NCBI GenBank assembly: GCA_013397935.1
Contig: VZRN01003245.1
Coordinates: 831,578 to 895,577 of the forward strand
DNA length: 64,000 nucleotides
Reading direction: 5' to 3'
From: Dasyornis broadbenti
Taxonomy: Eukaryota; Chordata; Aves; Passeriformes; Dasyornithidae
The notes beneath the pieces are model-generated. The model ran no database searches. It was not told where the DNA came from and worked only from the letters and a program-made list of their open reading frames with translations. Shown one piece after another: positions 1 to 14,500 of this stretch. The first letter of the stretch is position 1, and each line of letters begins with the position of its first letter. A program made the translations under genes and the position numbers.

Positions 1-145
1 CTCTGTCAGGCTTGGTGCTGTGACCACTTCACTGGGGAGTTCATTCCAGTGCCCAACAACCCTCTGTTGGCTGAAGAACCTTATTCTAATATCTAGGCCA
101 AAACCTCTCCTGACACAGCTTCAGTCCATTTCCTTGGGTCCTGGT
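1..145 (-). mobile_element. CR1 LINE fragment, cut by window edge
   Basis: This stretch matches, nearly base for base, the part of the CR1 copy that begins at 21562 in the same window: 'cttggtgctgtgaccacttc', then 'attccagtgcccaac', then a decayed 'gaagaacc..ttctaatatc' block. The orientation is antisense, so the element's 3' end lies to the left, outside the window. It differs from the second copy by a small insertion near 66-70 and by scattered substitutions. Similarity stops near 145, after the 'tcctgg' motif. CR1 is the dominant LINE of birds. This is a dead, truncated copy with no coding capacity. Confidence 0.85.
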
Positions 146-2565
146 AAGTTAACATCTGAAAACAGCTCTACATGCCAATGAACAGCAAGCAGCTTTTATT
201 GTATATTCTTTTTCTGTCCTTGACTGTTGGGTCAGTTTAGGTTCAATTATGAAATATTAAACATTTATGGAATGATTGTACATGAAAATCTGAGTTGAGG
301 GTGATACACATATTTATATCATCAGACTTTTTGAACCAATCATTTGAAAACCATCTGAAGTTGACATAAATCTGGTTATAGGCATGAGTTTCACGACCTG
401 TCTTTCTGTTAAATGGCCTTTTGTTTCTGTCTCAGATACAGTTTCTGCCTTTGGATTTAAAAATTTGCTTCCCTTTTCATTGTTCAGGAAATGGAGCTTG
501 AAACTATCTTAGTTTAAGACATTTACCTCCAAATTTCAATATTTTAAAATCTTTTAAAAACCTTTTTAATTCATAGAAAATTGAGAGGTTTTTTTCATTA
601 GGGCTTTGTTAAAAGGGTTGTAAACCTCAAGCATTATGTAGCAAGTGGGTGCATTTCTTGAAATGGAAGATTTTCTTTGAGCTTTTCCTGAGTAAGGGAG
701 GGTAAAATAATTTTTAGTCACATTTATGTATGTGAGGTAGTACCTGCAGAAGTTTACCAGTTTGTGAGGAATTAATTTTCATAGTGTTTTCATTTTTTAT
801 TATATCGTAAATTTTTTATTACTGCATTAGTTTACTACTGCTTTAGTATTTTTTATTTTATTACTGTGTTATTGGTCATCTTCCTTTCAGTAATTATGGC
901 ATTTTATGGATACTATATTGCTTTAATAAGTGTTACAAATTGTAACATTCACAACCCTAAATTTGACTCCTAAGCAGAGGATTGTAAAGTACCTGAGCAA
1001 AAGTAATACCCAAATTTAAACACTGCTTGCCCTCTATCTTCATTAGGAACCAGTCAGCTCTGGCCCAGAAGTCCAGAGCTCTTAACATAAGCATGGCACA
1101 ACCGTCTTAGAAGCCCTGCTAACATACACAAATAGATCAATCCCACAGTAAATTAATGCTCAAGTAAGCTGCCTAAAGAGCTTAGGGGGAGAAACAGGGA
1201 GGAACAGGGAAAGAGAGATGTATAATGCTTCATACATGTTCCATCTTTTTTAGGTTCAAAATCCATAGATCTGGAGTCAGGTGGCGGACCTGGCCAAAAA
1301 CTTCACATCAGAATACAGTTCAGAATCAGAATAAGGTGGAAGGGAACTGTATCTCTTCTACTTGTTATTTTTCCATGTACAACGTTTTTTTTTAAAACCA
1401 GCATGCTGGCTTAGGTTGCCAAATAGGTAGTTTCATGTGAATGGGATAGTGTTCTCTTGCAGCAGGGCTGAATTTTAAGAGAAGAGGGACTTAGGGTTGT
1501 TGTCCAGACAAGTGGGCAGGGCAGATGTAGTATCATGAGCATGTGGTCTGGACATTCATTTCAGGTAACTTAGGAAGAGCTTACAGTTAAAACCAGAGAC
1601 AGTCCTTAAATATGTTTCCTGGCAGCTGCATATTTACCTGCATTTACTGAAGGAATAACTTGTCATTCCTCAGAATTGTTGTCTGCTCTCAACCTTCTGA
1701 GTTAATTGGAGTCTAGGCTGGCCCTGGTAGCATGGAGGATGGGGTGTCAGAGGTTACAGCCCCATGTCCATTCTCCTGCCCGATTCTGTTATAGGATAGG
1801 ACTGGGGCTGCTGAGCCATGTCCTGCCTGCCTGTAGTAGCTTCTCAGAAGTGAGGAGCTTGGGAAGGGGTGGTGGTGAATATTTGCTGGTAGTGCTTGGT
1901 ACCTTTGCTGTGGGAGCCTCTGGGGTGTATCAAATGGGTTAAAGGGCAATCTGGAGACATTAGATGAGCATGCTGTATGAATATAGGCAGTATATTTCAC
2001 ATTTGGATACCTTATTGTACCTGTCTTTAGGAGATCATGATAATGGGCACAGTCACCATGGGAAATCCTACAAAAAATCTGTATTCAAATTAGTCTAATA
2101 CATCCACGGCCTTGTGCATCAGTGTCAGACAGCACTTGTTTAGAAAGGATGGGACTCTGCTACAGGCTGCAGAATACTACTCTGTAATACTCATGGGCAG
2201 GGCAGACGAACCAACAACTCCTAGTGGATCTAGTTACTTGGGTTCATTCAAGAACCAACAAGATTAGTGGTTTGATTCTATTAGATTATCTCGCATGGAC
2301 TTGCCCCCAGAATTATATTTAGTCTTGGCTTCCCTTCCCTGCAGGGAGGTCACGGCTGGTCCAGGAATGCTGGAGCCAAAGTCATGTTGGACCTTTGTGA
2401 GCCACTGCTCGTGGCTGCCGGCCTCAGGCATTACAGACCAAGGTCCCTGAGCACCCCCTGGCAGTTGTTTCCACACATACCCCCTGACCCCTGAGATCTT
2501 TCCTCCAGCTCAGATTTTCACTGCCTTCTTTCTAGGCCTCTTTTTTTTCTCTCCAAAGCCATGCC
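146..2565. other. AT-rich non-coding DNA, nothing recognised
   Basis: No repeat family, RNA gene or convincing exon was recognised. The open frames here (for example 1706-1942 on plus and 1713-2000 on minus) overlap each other, lack protein-like composition and have no good flanking splice sites. The stretch is probably intergenic or intronic. Confidence 0.6.
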
Positions 2566-2583
2566 TTTTTTTTTTTTTTTTTT
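2566..2583. repeat. Poly-T run (T18)
   Basis: An uninterrupted run of 18 T is followed directly by 'cagg', so on the plus strand it has the shape of a 3' splice site. No open frame or downstream donor supports an exon here. It may equally be the remnant A-tail of a minus-strand retrotransposed sequence, but no body of such a sequence was recognised. Confidence 0.8.
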
Positions 2584-5500
2584 CAGGAAAACCTTCTTTG
2601 AGGCCCCTAGTCTCTCATTTTCTCAAGTAGTCAGTGTAGAAACACAATGCATGATCAGCCTCCTAATTGGGGATTCTGTCTCTGTATTAATTGGAGGAGT
2701 TGGGTTGTGCCACTGTTCAGTCACAATGTTATCAAAATTTATATCCAGGTGGTACTGGTTGCCAGTGGGAAGTAGGAATCTCCTGAGGGTATGAAGTTCA
2801 GTTTCAGATATTCACACAGGTATAAACACAGTTATCACCTGCCTGCTGTTGCTTAATTATTTTTTTCTTTTTTATCCTGCAACAGTAATGCACCAAAGAT
2901 GCCTGAAAATACGAAAAGAAACCCTGTCTGTTTTCAGGCTTTGTCCATGGGAAGTGGACTGCGTCACCATGCTAACCACAAGAAAAACATTCCAATCTTA
3001 CAGTGTTCCCTGTACTCATCTCAAATTAACTTCTCCAGGAGGGATAACATTTTAGGCGCATTTGTTGAGGAGGAAAATTGAACCAGGGAGATGATAAAGA
3101 CTTACTGAGAGCTAGCACAATAGCTTGGTGGCAGGACCAGGAAAAGAGGAAGAGATCTGACCTCACTCTGGTCTCTTGGAGTACTTAATTGTTGTAGGGG
3201 CCTCCAGTCGGTAATGAGTCTAAGACAGTGGAAAGCACAATTTCTCACGGGGGCGGGGGTTGTGGTGAAGATGTTCATTTCTCTCCTTTTGTTCAAGAGC
3301 TGTCTTTGAAGGCATTGTTCTTCCACAGCTGCAGTAGCCTACATTCATTGTGATAATTGTGGGACAATACATAGAATGGATGATTGATACATGAGATAAA
3401 GTTGTGTAAGAATATTACTAGACAATCATATGGAGATAATAAATTACACAAAGACAGCTCAAAGAAATAAGCTAAGGACAATTTTTGTAGGGTACAACGT
3501 GGGAGATGGCACAACAGATCCAAATAGGGATAAAAATGAGTAAGAGAAACAGCAACTAAAACATTTGCTGGAACAAGTCATATAAAAGGACATGAGTTAA
3601 AGTATTAAAGATAGGTATGAGTAGCTCATGGGCAGAAAAGGAAACAAATTCTCTGTTCTCATGAAGAGCTCTGTACTCCCCACACACCCTGTCATCTTTT
3701 TTCTGTATCAGAAGGAGGTGTAAGTTCACTTTTTTCTTTTGGTAGGAAATCCAGGTATACTGACAGGGTCTGGATATTTAGGAGGTTGGGACTGAGAGAC
3801 ACCACAAAGCTTGCAAACCAGTCTGGACACACCCAAAAAGGCAAGATGGTGTCATAGTATAGAGATTGCTGCCTTACAAAATGTGAGGTGAACTCAGTGC
3901 TTTCCAAGCAGAGCACGTATGGGTGTTCCTACTTGAAAGGTGTAAGACAGAGAAAGCAGAGAGTAGGCAAATTTTGGTTTGAATTTAATTTTTTTTACTT
4001 TAATTTTTTGTGAGGCACCCTTTGTGAATTTGTTGCTAGCTCCATGTTAAGGCTTTTGAGAGATAGGCTTTCTTATATTTTCCAGCTCTTCTATTCTCAT
4101 TATTTATCATTTATACTGTATGGCCTTTACAATTTGAACTCAGTGAATTTAGTTTTAAGAACACCTTGAAAATATTTATAACAAGTTAAAAGAGTAGATT
4201 AAAAAGGGGAGATGCAGCCTGCAGTGATGAGAAGTTGTTACTACTAAAGGAGTATCTGAAGTGAAGATTTTATTATTAACATTCCTCTACTGAGTCCACC
4301 AGTTAAGCTTTTTAGTAGGTATATAATAAAAATGGCTGCTTCCGGAAAATGCAGTGGAAGGAGAAATGGTTTAGGCACTTCTGTCAAAAGATCACCCTGT
4401 GGCTGTGGGCTTCTTTTGCCTTTGAGAAAAATAGCTACTCCCTAGTGCTGTGGTTGCCTCTGTGAGATTGCTCAGAATCCCGATTCTGAATGCAGTCTCA
4501 GCCAGGAAGGTGAAGGGAAAGCTGTCTTTCCTTTCTCTCTGTTGTACTTCTAATACAAATGTTGATCTGTACAATATGTATTACCGCTTTCAGACAACAG
4601 ACTATGATGTCTTAGATCTCAGTAATTGCTCTCTCCTTGCCTAACAAGACTGGTATTTCTGAATGTCTGGTGTTTGCTGTAGATTAGTCTTCTGTGGCAT
4701 GGTATAGTCTTAAGGAGTTTGATCCAAACTTGTTGAAGGCAGTGGGATTTGTCTGTTGACTTCAGGGGTTTTTAAAGATCCAGAAACAGATACAGGATTC
4801 AGACCACAGCATTAGTGTGACAGATAATACTGCCTGCAGCAGCACAGCATTTTCACCACTATATTAAATCACCTTAAGACATTTAAAGAGGTCACATTTT
4901 TCTTCTCCTCCCAAAATAGTTTCAGTTTCCCAAATATTCCATTGCCTATGCTAATCTTTTATAATATTCTTGTTTCCGAAATACAGCATCATGAGCTACA
5001 TACAGACCCAGAATTTTGTGAAACTTACGTGTTTTAAATTTTGAAGCAAGGTTCATTCATGATGTCATGTGTTAGGTTTCATCCCCCAGGGAAGGTGTGT
5101 GTGTGTGTGGTTTTTGTTTTGCTTCTTTTGGTTGGTTATTTTTTTCAAGCTGAGTTATTAGGCCCTGAAAAATGGAAGTACTGATATAATCTGAAACAGT
5201 ATTTCCTGAAGGTCTCTGTTAGACCAATATTCTAGAAGTCTAATAAGTCCCATTGTGAGAGTCATTTGTCATTTTATCCCTACAGGCAAATTTTTAATGG
5301 TTAGTGAGGGCTATTTGTCAAAGTTAAATGATGCTTTAAATTTTGTTTCCAAAAACCAGGCATTTTGTAAATATTCCTAGTTGTCCTCTTTAGATTATCT
5401 TGGTAAAAAAAGTTTGGAAAAGGATAGATGGGGAAGAAATGTCTAAAGCAAATTGATTATACACTTATTTAATTTAAATATTCACTTATAATATTTAATT

Positions 5501-8500
5501 ATGAAGAACAAATTTGCTGTATAAAAAGTTTTAATTGAGCCTGCACAGTTTTATTAGTCTGTGTGTAAAACTCCCTGTGCCAATAGCCAATACATTGAAA
5601 AATGCAGGTATTTTAAATAGGATTGGTTTAAAAGGGGGAAACTACTACATTAGTGGCTGAAAGTGTAGGAATCTTGCAATTTGTTTTTCTCTAGATGTGA
5701 ATGATGTCTTGAAATTCCAAAATGTTGACAGGATAGTTTCAAATGTTTATACTTGTTGATGGAAATTAAGCTTCCAGTCTAGTGAATTCCTTCCACTTAA
5801 CTCTGATAGGATTTAATGACGTTTCAATATACAAAGTATTTACTATAGCAGGAAAAAAGCTGATACAAGAATGCTGCCTTTAGAGTAGCAAAATGATTCC
5901 GTTATTGCCTTTTAACATGTTCTTTAAAGTATAATGGTATGAAAATGCTTATAAATGAAGATTGTATTCTGCCTAACTACAGCATTGGCAATTTACATGG
6001 AGTTCTGTAAGAACCCTTCTCCTTTTAATTAGAGCAGTCGGGGGAGGGGGGGGGTGTGTTGTATTTTTCATCAAGTTACTGGTTATTTTTTTCTGACAGT
6101 GCAAAACTGGAGAGTTTAGATAGCTGATTTCATAGTAAACCTGTTCTAGGTGTATAGGATCTGATTTAAAGTAGTCCTTAGAGAAGTGATAGTCCTTCTG
6201 TGTAGCTTGGTAACCAGACACCTCGATTCATAAAACAAATACTGAAACAAAAAAGGGAGTACTTATTTTCCTGATTTTTTTTAATCAGCAAACTCTTCCC
6301 TAAAGATGGATCAAAGCCTCTTATTTAATTTATTCAGCATAAATGAATTAAATTGAAACCTGATTAGCCCACAGTTGGGAGGATCTCTCTGCAATGACTT
6401 GGAACACTTGCTAGGGATTAACCCCAAATCCCAATTCTTCTTCACTGTCTGTTCTAGTAGTATCATTTGTTCATGGTAAGATTCTTTAGAGTCCTTCTTT
6501 TGGAGGTCACTGAAATATTTACGTGCCTTTAACCTTTCACCATTTACGCATTTTTAAACACTTATGTATTATGATTAGACTCAGTTCATCAGTATGAATT
6601 TTCTGAGAATCAGTCTGTGATTCAATATTTTTGAAATTGAGTGTAGGACTTGCACGAAAGTATTATTATTTAACTCTAAGCAATAGAAAAATTGCCATGA
6701 TTGTAAAGCAGTAACACCACTAGCTTGCTGTCAAAGCTGTGGCTGCGTCTTTTCTGCTAAAGACAAAAGCCCTTGTGAAAGTGCTTGCTCATTATTGAGA
6801 AATAATAGGATAATACTATGCAGTTAAGTATCAAAAGTTTCATTCTTACATCAAAAATACGTTAATGATAAGCATAACATTAGCCTGTTGACAGACTGAT
6901 TTCTTCAGAACAATCATTATATATCTAATGTTTTTAAAAATTTTACAAAGTCTCATTTTTAAGGCCGGATCATAGCCAAAAGGTGGCAGTATTCTATTCA
7001 ATATTCATTTACAAAACAGTATAAAAATACATGTATTTATTGACACTTTGCTAAGAATATCAGATCAAACAGGATGATTGTATCCTAAAAGTAGGGCCAG
7101 TTTATGAAAAGGATGTATAGAATGAAAGTAGAAATTAAATTTCTTGCTTATACCTTAAAGTTTGCAAAAAAAAAAATCGAGTACATAAATTTTAATTATT
7201 AGGTGTTTAGTGTTTCACATGATACCTACATTGTCACTAAAAGATGACTTTGGGGCCTGGGGGTTTTTATGGAGTGCTTAAGAGCATTAGAACTTTTTCT
7301 CTAAGTGTTGGCAGAGTTAACTCATTTTACCTTCAAAAAGAAAGAAATTAATCTCCACATGCTTTTAATATGAGCCAAAACTGCTGCATTAAAACCAATT
7401 TGTTTTATACACTAGAGATCGGTAATATTTTTCATGAAGTAAATATGGGCTTTTTTGTGCTGAGACAACAATAACTTTAAGAATTGTTGAAATATTGCTT
7501 TTCCTGCCTGCCAAGTTGTTTAGCTGTACATCAATGGTTTGTGTCAGAATAGATTGAGATTAAAGTTTGACTGTTAGTGGGAGAGAATGCTTGCAAGTGC
7601 AGTTATGTTTAAGCCATTATTTCCATGTAAGTTTTGATCCATAGTTACGTCAGATGTAAATATGAATTTACTGTAGTTACAGAATAAGTTTAAGTCTGAT
7701 AAATAAATACTCTATTTTAATGTTTGAAATACTTTTAAAAATCACTTCCTGTCACAGTTTTCTAGAAATATTTAAGAATCAAGGAGCTATTCTCCAAATA
7801 TTGGCCAGTACAGTTTCCTGTTTATATTTTTCATCCTTTTTTTGCAGTGTTGAAAAGTTTTGATAAATGTTATATGTGAAATGGAACAAAACTTGATTCA
7901 GTGGGCAGGACGTGGGAAATCCATTTGAAATGGTACTGCTTTTTAATATGCTTCCATACTCACCTCCAGTAGAGTATAATTCACACCTATCAATCTTTTG
8001 TAATGTCAAGCAAAACATGATACAATTCCCAAGGGCACTGGAATTAATAAGCCTTTTAATACATCACTGACTTCTCTGTTTTGCCACTTAATTTTCTCCA
8101 ATAGCCCACTCACTACATCTCTGAGGGCAGTTTCTTTTTCCAGAAAAAAAGGATGAGACACATTTTTGTTAAAGAATCATTTTGGTGTTCTCGCATGAAC
8201 AGGAAGGTGATGTGAAATTTAATTCTTTATATAATCAAATAAGGCAGAGCATTGTATCAATTGCACGAACTCTGAAACATCATGAAAGTAAGAATGAGTG
8301 TGTTGGACAAACATAGTTGGAAACCACAGATATAACTAAGAGACTGTTCAGAAGACCAAAATGGATGATGTTATTTTTTTACCAACAAGTCATCAGTTTT
8401 CCACAAAAAGTCCTAAGGAAGAACAACTGTGCAAATGCTGATTTTGCTAATAATCTGTTTCCTGCTGGGCTCCAGTGTTTATGATCCATCTGCTTCTAGA

Positions 8501-11074
8501 GTTTATTCCCAAAGAGTATTTCAGAAAAGCTTAGTTGTATAGAGAGGCCTAGAAATTTCCTGAAATTACTCTGGGAACAAATCCAGATAGTGAAAACTCT
8601 GGGATGTATTCTTGTATATGGATATTGAAAAGAACCATTGCTTATGGCAGTGTGTTCCCAAGATATTGAATATGTATCCCTAGAGGAGTGGAGGGAAATC
8701 TTGTCAGTGATGCATCGCAGTTCAAGCAAATTTGGTCAGGAAGCACAGCACAACTACAGCAAGAATAGTTTTACATTGCCCTTCAACTGATGTGAGCCCA
8801 TCTCCATCTAAAAGCAATGGCATACACTTTCAGTAAAGTGTAATTGTCCTGGCAGTCATCATGTAGGTTAAAAATACTTTATCCATGTGTAGTTATGTAA
8901 GAGAGCAAATGATGCTCAGTATTTCCTTTCTGTAATTAAAGTACTGGGGAGTCATGCATTAAGGTATTAGTCTTAACGGTAAACTTGTTTATGATCATAT
9001 ATGAATAGAGCTCTTGGTTTATGTTTTGTCTGCTAAGAGAAGGATGAGCTCCCTGAACAAAACAGAACAAGTAGGGCAAGGATTTGGAAGGTTTTTTTGT
9101 TCATGCATGGGAAGAGGTTTGCATCTGCTGAATGCTGGTGTGCTCTATACTGTGCATTTGCTGCTGCGTTATGACCAGTGCCAATGCACTTGTTTCTAGG
9201 GACTGCTCTCCAGAGAGGCTGTGGTTTCCTGTTGAACTTCTGCATTTACCAATACCCTTGTTTTGTCTTGATGCCAAATGCAGGAGTAGGTGGAATGGGG
9301 GAGGCTGTGCACATGGATGGCCATTCCTGAAGTGCATGTGTTGCATCACATATTGCTCATCGGGTAAGGGCTATCCCTAGGACTCGCTGATACTTGAGTA
9401 AAAATATAACTGACTTGCAAATTTTTGTCCTCTGTGTTCCTCCAAGAAAAACTTGTGATGAGCAATAAATTAGAAGTTATTATGAAACTGTGTTGGTGTG
9501 TCTGTACGAGACCTTTTAGGAGCTAGATTCCCAGCAATGTTTCCAAACTTCAATTCTGATCAAATAGACTTTAATAGATAAACATTTAATTGGTGGGTAA
9601 AACTTGCCAAAATCTGGTTTATTATATTTATATGCCTCTAATCAGGATTCCTTTTGGGGAATGAAGGCAGAGCAGGACATAGGTTCTGGGAAATTTTGTG
9701 CCTCTTAGGAGTTTTGGTATTATTTAAGCTGGGCAATAAAATGCAAATCAGTCTACAGGGGGAAATATAATTTATATGAAACAGTGCCCAGCTCTCTTGG
9801 AAGTTACAGGGAGACTTTTCAGGGACTGAAATGGAGTTGGGTACATCAGCACTTCTTCTGAAGATACTGCTAATGATGCCATTGCTAAAGAGCATGTGGA
9901 CTGTGGCAATGATCCTATGCTGTTTGTGTGCTCTGAAGTTACTGTGAAATAGTAAAAAGAGCAGTTTTTTCCCAACATTTTTCTCAGATCACCCATTTTG
10001 GAGAAATACATTTGGTGAATGTCATTATGCACTTAATATATATTTTTCTCTAGAGGATTTGGGGGCTTTGTTTTAAGGATTGCTTTTGGCTATGCTGTGT
10101 GCTTTATAACAGTATTTTAAATTTCCATTTTTCTACCTAAAATTTAGAATGTTTTCGGGACATTTTTCTGTTTTCAGAGAAATTCACTATTTTCCAATTT
10201 CAGTTACACTGTACAAGGGATAAATATCTTGTTCAATTCATCACATTTTTCCTTCAAGTATGTATAGGAAAGACTTGAAAGAGGATTATATCTTGCTGGA
10301 GCTTTAAATTGGCTGCCCATTGTGGAGCCTTTTGGGATGGGCTTCCCTGACTAGAGAATTTAAAATAGTGAAAATCGTGAGATACTTAGACAGGAGGATT
10401 GTTAAAACTTAGAGCTACCTCCTTTTGCCTCATATGAGCATGATCTGATAAAACTTCAGTTAAACTGTCCAGGTGGACACTTATTCTTGCATGCAACAGC
10501 CATTAGATCACCTGTAGTAATTTCTGAGATCATGTGCAAGTCAGTTTTTAACCTGGCTCACTGAAGAAGTAAGGCTTCTGCTGTCATGCCACAGATGCCC
10601 TGTTAGTCCCTTTGTAACCTGCTGGTCAAATCAGTTTAAAAGTAGGGTAGAGACACCAGAAGGGAAAATCTTCTGCAGTAGTTCCAGGGACTGAAGACAA
10701 GTCCTGAACTTATTTGTTCATCTGCCAGAGAACAAGAGACTTGATTTTCAGCAGGATTTCCTGGCAGCCAAGTAGAGCTACACTTACATCAGATGATCAG
10801 GCATGTAACTAATGGCAAAATGTAGAGCGATATGTCTCTTGTCCAACAGAAAACAAATACAAGTAGATAGGGAGGACTTGAAGATATGATTGCAAAATGT
10901 GTAGGTGTCGAGGTGCAGGAGGGGGCTGTTGGTGTTTAATCCTGAGACACAAAGACAAAATCAGCTTTTTATTTTCAAGAAATATTTGATTGCGGATAAT
11001 CAGGTGTGCAACAAATCTCAAACACTTATAATTAATTGCTATCTAATGTATCTACAGTTGAAAATGTACCCCTC
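2584..11074. other. AT-rich non-coding DNA with minor simple repeats
   Basis: About 8.5 kb with no recognised gene or dispersed repeat. Visible minor structure is a (GT)7 run at 5095-5108 leading into a T/G-rich stretch to about 5145, and a purine run of G5-A-G9 at 6040-6054. A GGAG-GTGAGT donor-like site occurs on the minus strand near 7970, but no acceptor with an open frame could be paired to it convincingly. Most of this is probably intron or intergenic spacer. Confidence 0.6.
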
Positions 11075-11584
11075 TACTCAACCCTAGTGAGGCTGCATCT
11101 GGAGTATTGTGTCCAGATCTGGGCTCCTCATTACAGGAGAGATATGGGGCTCCTGAAGCTGGTCTGGGTGAAGACTATAGAAATTATTAAGAATCTGGAG
11201 CATCTCTCTTACGAGGAAAGTCTTAGGTACAAAGGCCTATTCAGCCATGGGAAGACTGAGAGGGGACATCCTAAATGTCTACAAGTATCTGAAGGAAGGG
11301 TGTCAGAGGATGGAGCCAGGCTCTTCTCAGTGGTGCCAAGCAATAGGGCAAGAGGCAACAGGCAGAAACGGGCACAGGAAGTTCTACCTGAACATGAAGA
11401 ACTTCTTTACTGTGCAGTGACCATTCACTGGGACAGATTGTCCAGAGAGTTTGTGGAGTCTTCCTCAAGAACCATCTGGACATAATCCTATGCAATGTGC
11501 TCTAAGATGACCCTGCTTAAGCAGGAAGGTTGGACCAGATGACCCACTGGATTCCCTTCCAACCTTACCCATTCTATGAATATA
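11075..11584 (+). mobile_element. CR1 LINE 3' fragment (end of ORF2 plus tail)
   Basis: A 5'-truncated CR1 copy reading left to right. The frame through 11086-11485 retains residues typical of the CR1 ORF2 C-terminus, such as LEYCVQIWAPHYRRD, then LEHLSYEESLR, and further on a decayed stretch corresponding to the usual 'HWDRLSREFVES' end. After the coding part comes the short 3' region, 'ggttggaccagatgaccc' followed by 'cttccaacc..ttctatgaat', which is the standard CR1 3' end. Several indels have shifted the frame between about 11270 and 11400. The copy is old and non-functional. The upstream end, near 11075, is approximate. Confidence 0.93.
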
Positions 11585-14500
11585 TAGCCACACAAGGTAA
11601 AGAAATTTAACATCCAATAACTTAGTACTGTTGTACAATTACTGTCAGTTTTGTGGACTTCTGTGCTGAGTCTCAGTCATCCTAAATTTATCTGAAATTA
11701 TTAAAAAGTCTACCTGATAGTAGAACTTTAAAATGTTGAAAATCCTCAGGGAAAAACACATCCTCTAAAAAGACAAGGCACATTCATATGGTTGATGAAG
11801 CTTTAAAAATCTTATTTGATCTTTCTGGCAACTAGCCTATAATCAGTCTGCAACAAGACTTTTCTGTGTATCAGACTTTAGGAACTGCTGAACTCATGAG
11901 AAATATGAAAGTAGAAGTGAACTTTTTCATACTTCTTTTCCCATAGTGGTGAAGTAATGGTCTAATACATGACTGAGGGGAAAGGTATGGGCAGTGCTGC
12001 TTGAAATCATGACCCCGAGGGCCTTGCTCTTTTGGGTTTAGGTCAAGACTATAGCAAAGATGGTTTTTTCTATTCCCTTAAAAGGATGTCTATGTTGCTA
12101 ACACAGGCCCTTGGAGGCATGATTAGTTACTGAGAAGAAAATACTTGTCGTCTGATTGGCAAAATATGTGTAGAAATCACAGCTGTTACTACAAATAAAA
12201 TAAAAATGCACTCAATAGCTGTAAACTCTAAGCTTGGACAAAAGCTGTCTGGCTCTAGCTATTCCTGTTCTGGAAGTTAAAATTTCTTTTCATCTATGTG
12301 TTTCTCTGTCCTGTCTGAGGATAAAGGGGTATAGATTTTCAAACATTGGACTGTTTATGTAGGCAAAAGATTTAATGATATCCCTTAATGAAAATGTTTG
12401 AGCTGATGGACATAAATGTTGACATAAATGGAAGTAATATCTGTTTTTCATAGAAAAGCCAATAGGGTGACTGGCTGCCTGCTTGAGAACAGAAACTCAC
12501 ATGAAACAGCCCAAAGCAGAACATTTCACAGAGAGTAGGGTTCCAGAGTTTACAATACACCTTAGCTGGCAAACTGTAAAACACCAATAGGATGTCTTAC
12601 AAGGTGTCTTCATATTTGCATGAGTGTTACTAGCTATTCTGTCCCTTCACAAATCAGTATACTTTTAAGACTTACAAACAGAACCATAATTAAATACAGC
12701 TCCGGCAACTCCTAAAACTGCAAGCTTGGAAGTAAGGGGTGATTCAACAGGCCATATAAACAACAAGTCACCTCAGTTCACTAAGATAAAATTCATTTGT
12801 TCAGGTTTTAATCATCAGAGTTCAAAGTAGCTTGGAATAGAATTCAGTGTATTTGTATTTTGGTTTCACTGCTCATGGCACATATATCATCCTATTGACA
12901 TTAGTTATGCTGAAACTAAAAGAGAGTTGTAGGATCTGGATCAAGATAGTATCTGCCTCATTAACTGTAATGGAACTACTCACTGAACTAGTGTGAACAA
13001 GATTGATTAATGCACATTTAAATCCGTGGGCTCAAGTGTAATAGTTTTCATTGAGAAAGAAAATGATACAAAGGCAAGTCCTGTTTCTGCAGATCTTTGT
13101 ATCTGTTGCAAACAAGGAATAGCTAACTTCAGGATATGTTAATTAAGGATTAAAATGATCCTGATGTATTTCCAGTCATGTAAAAAAAGGAATTGTCTCA
13201 TAAGTTGAGAGAAGGGAGTGCAAAAGGAAATTAATACAGGAAATACATTTTTTTGTCCTGATCATACTCGAAGTATAATTCTGTGACCATACTTTTAAAA
13301 TAATTTGCTTGATTGATAAACTTTTGCTTTAATGTTCCTTAGATATGATTTTGCCACAGAAAGCAAACATACTAAATAGAAATACAGTCTGACGGATTGA
13401 TTATAAAAATCCAAACTGTTGATTTAGAAATTTACAGTTCTCCTTGTGGAACATCAGAAGTATTTTGCATAGGAAGCACTTGTCAGTGTTGCAGAAAGCC
13501 TTTAAGAACTCAGAGGTAATGCAATAGATCTAGACTGTACGAGCATCAGGGAGAGGAGCATCTTGTCTCCTAGAGAATTCCCGCTGTTTAGCACAGGGCT
13601 TAAAGCACGTATCTTACAGAACTAACCTGTAGCATAATAATCGAAAGAACCATCTTGCAAATTTCTTTTTCTCTAGTTTTGAAAGTTCTTTGTGTTTACT
13701 TGTCAGACATGTTTAGAGGTGTCATATTTCTTCTTTTTAGGCCAGTATATATCCTGGAATAGGCTAATCTTTTGCAAAGCTGAATTAAAACCTGCCCTCT
13801 CCTCAGTGATTGTAAGAATGTGACTTTGAACTTAGGGCAAATAGCAAAACATCCCTTACATGCTTCAAGTGCAATGTAGATGCAACTTACCCGTGGAAAT
13901 ATGGAAGAGCAGTCTTGGATCAGGTTTCATCTTGCCCATTCCTTCTGTGTTTTAAGTGTTCTAATCACCTTGGCCGTTAATAAGGCTGTTGGCACAATCA
14001 GCATGGTTTTAACAATGAAAGAACACCAAATGACTGAATTTCAATGAAACTTTCAATTTCAAGCTTGGGAAGTAGTGGCCGTCTCTGAAACCCTGATTAA
14101 TGTGTCACAGCATTCTGTGTTTTACACCGTAAGTCTAACTTCTCTTACAAAATACAGATTTTTAGACATGCTTTTTCTGATGTTACCATTGAGCAAGGAG
14201 GAGAAAAAATTCACTGCAGGTATATTCATGTTAAACCAACTTTCGCTGTAGTTTGGGTAATTTTTTCAGTAGGACAAAAAGTCAAGTGACTGATCACCTG
14301 CCCCCATTGACTAATGTCAGATCTTTCTACATGCCAATCAGAATTTTTCCTTTAACCTGGAGGAAATAGTTCTTAGGAACTTAGTTTTGGAGTTACTCAT
14401 GCCATGGAATGGCAACTGTAAATAATTAGTATTTTGAGTAATTTAATTCACTGATGTGCAGAGAATACATGTAAAAATTGTTTTAAACATATCTGGGTAA

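Noticed and set aside
2566..2590. T18 followed by CAGG as a splice acceptor
   Set aside because: No adequate open frame with a downstream donor was found.
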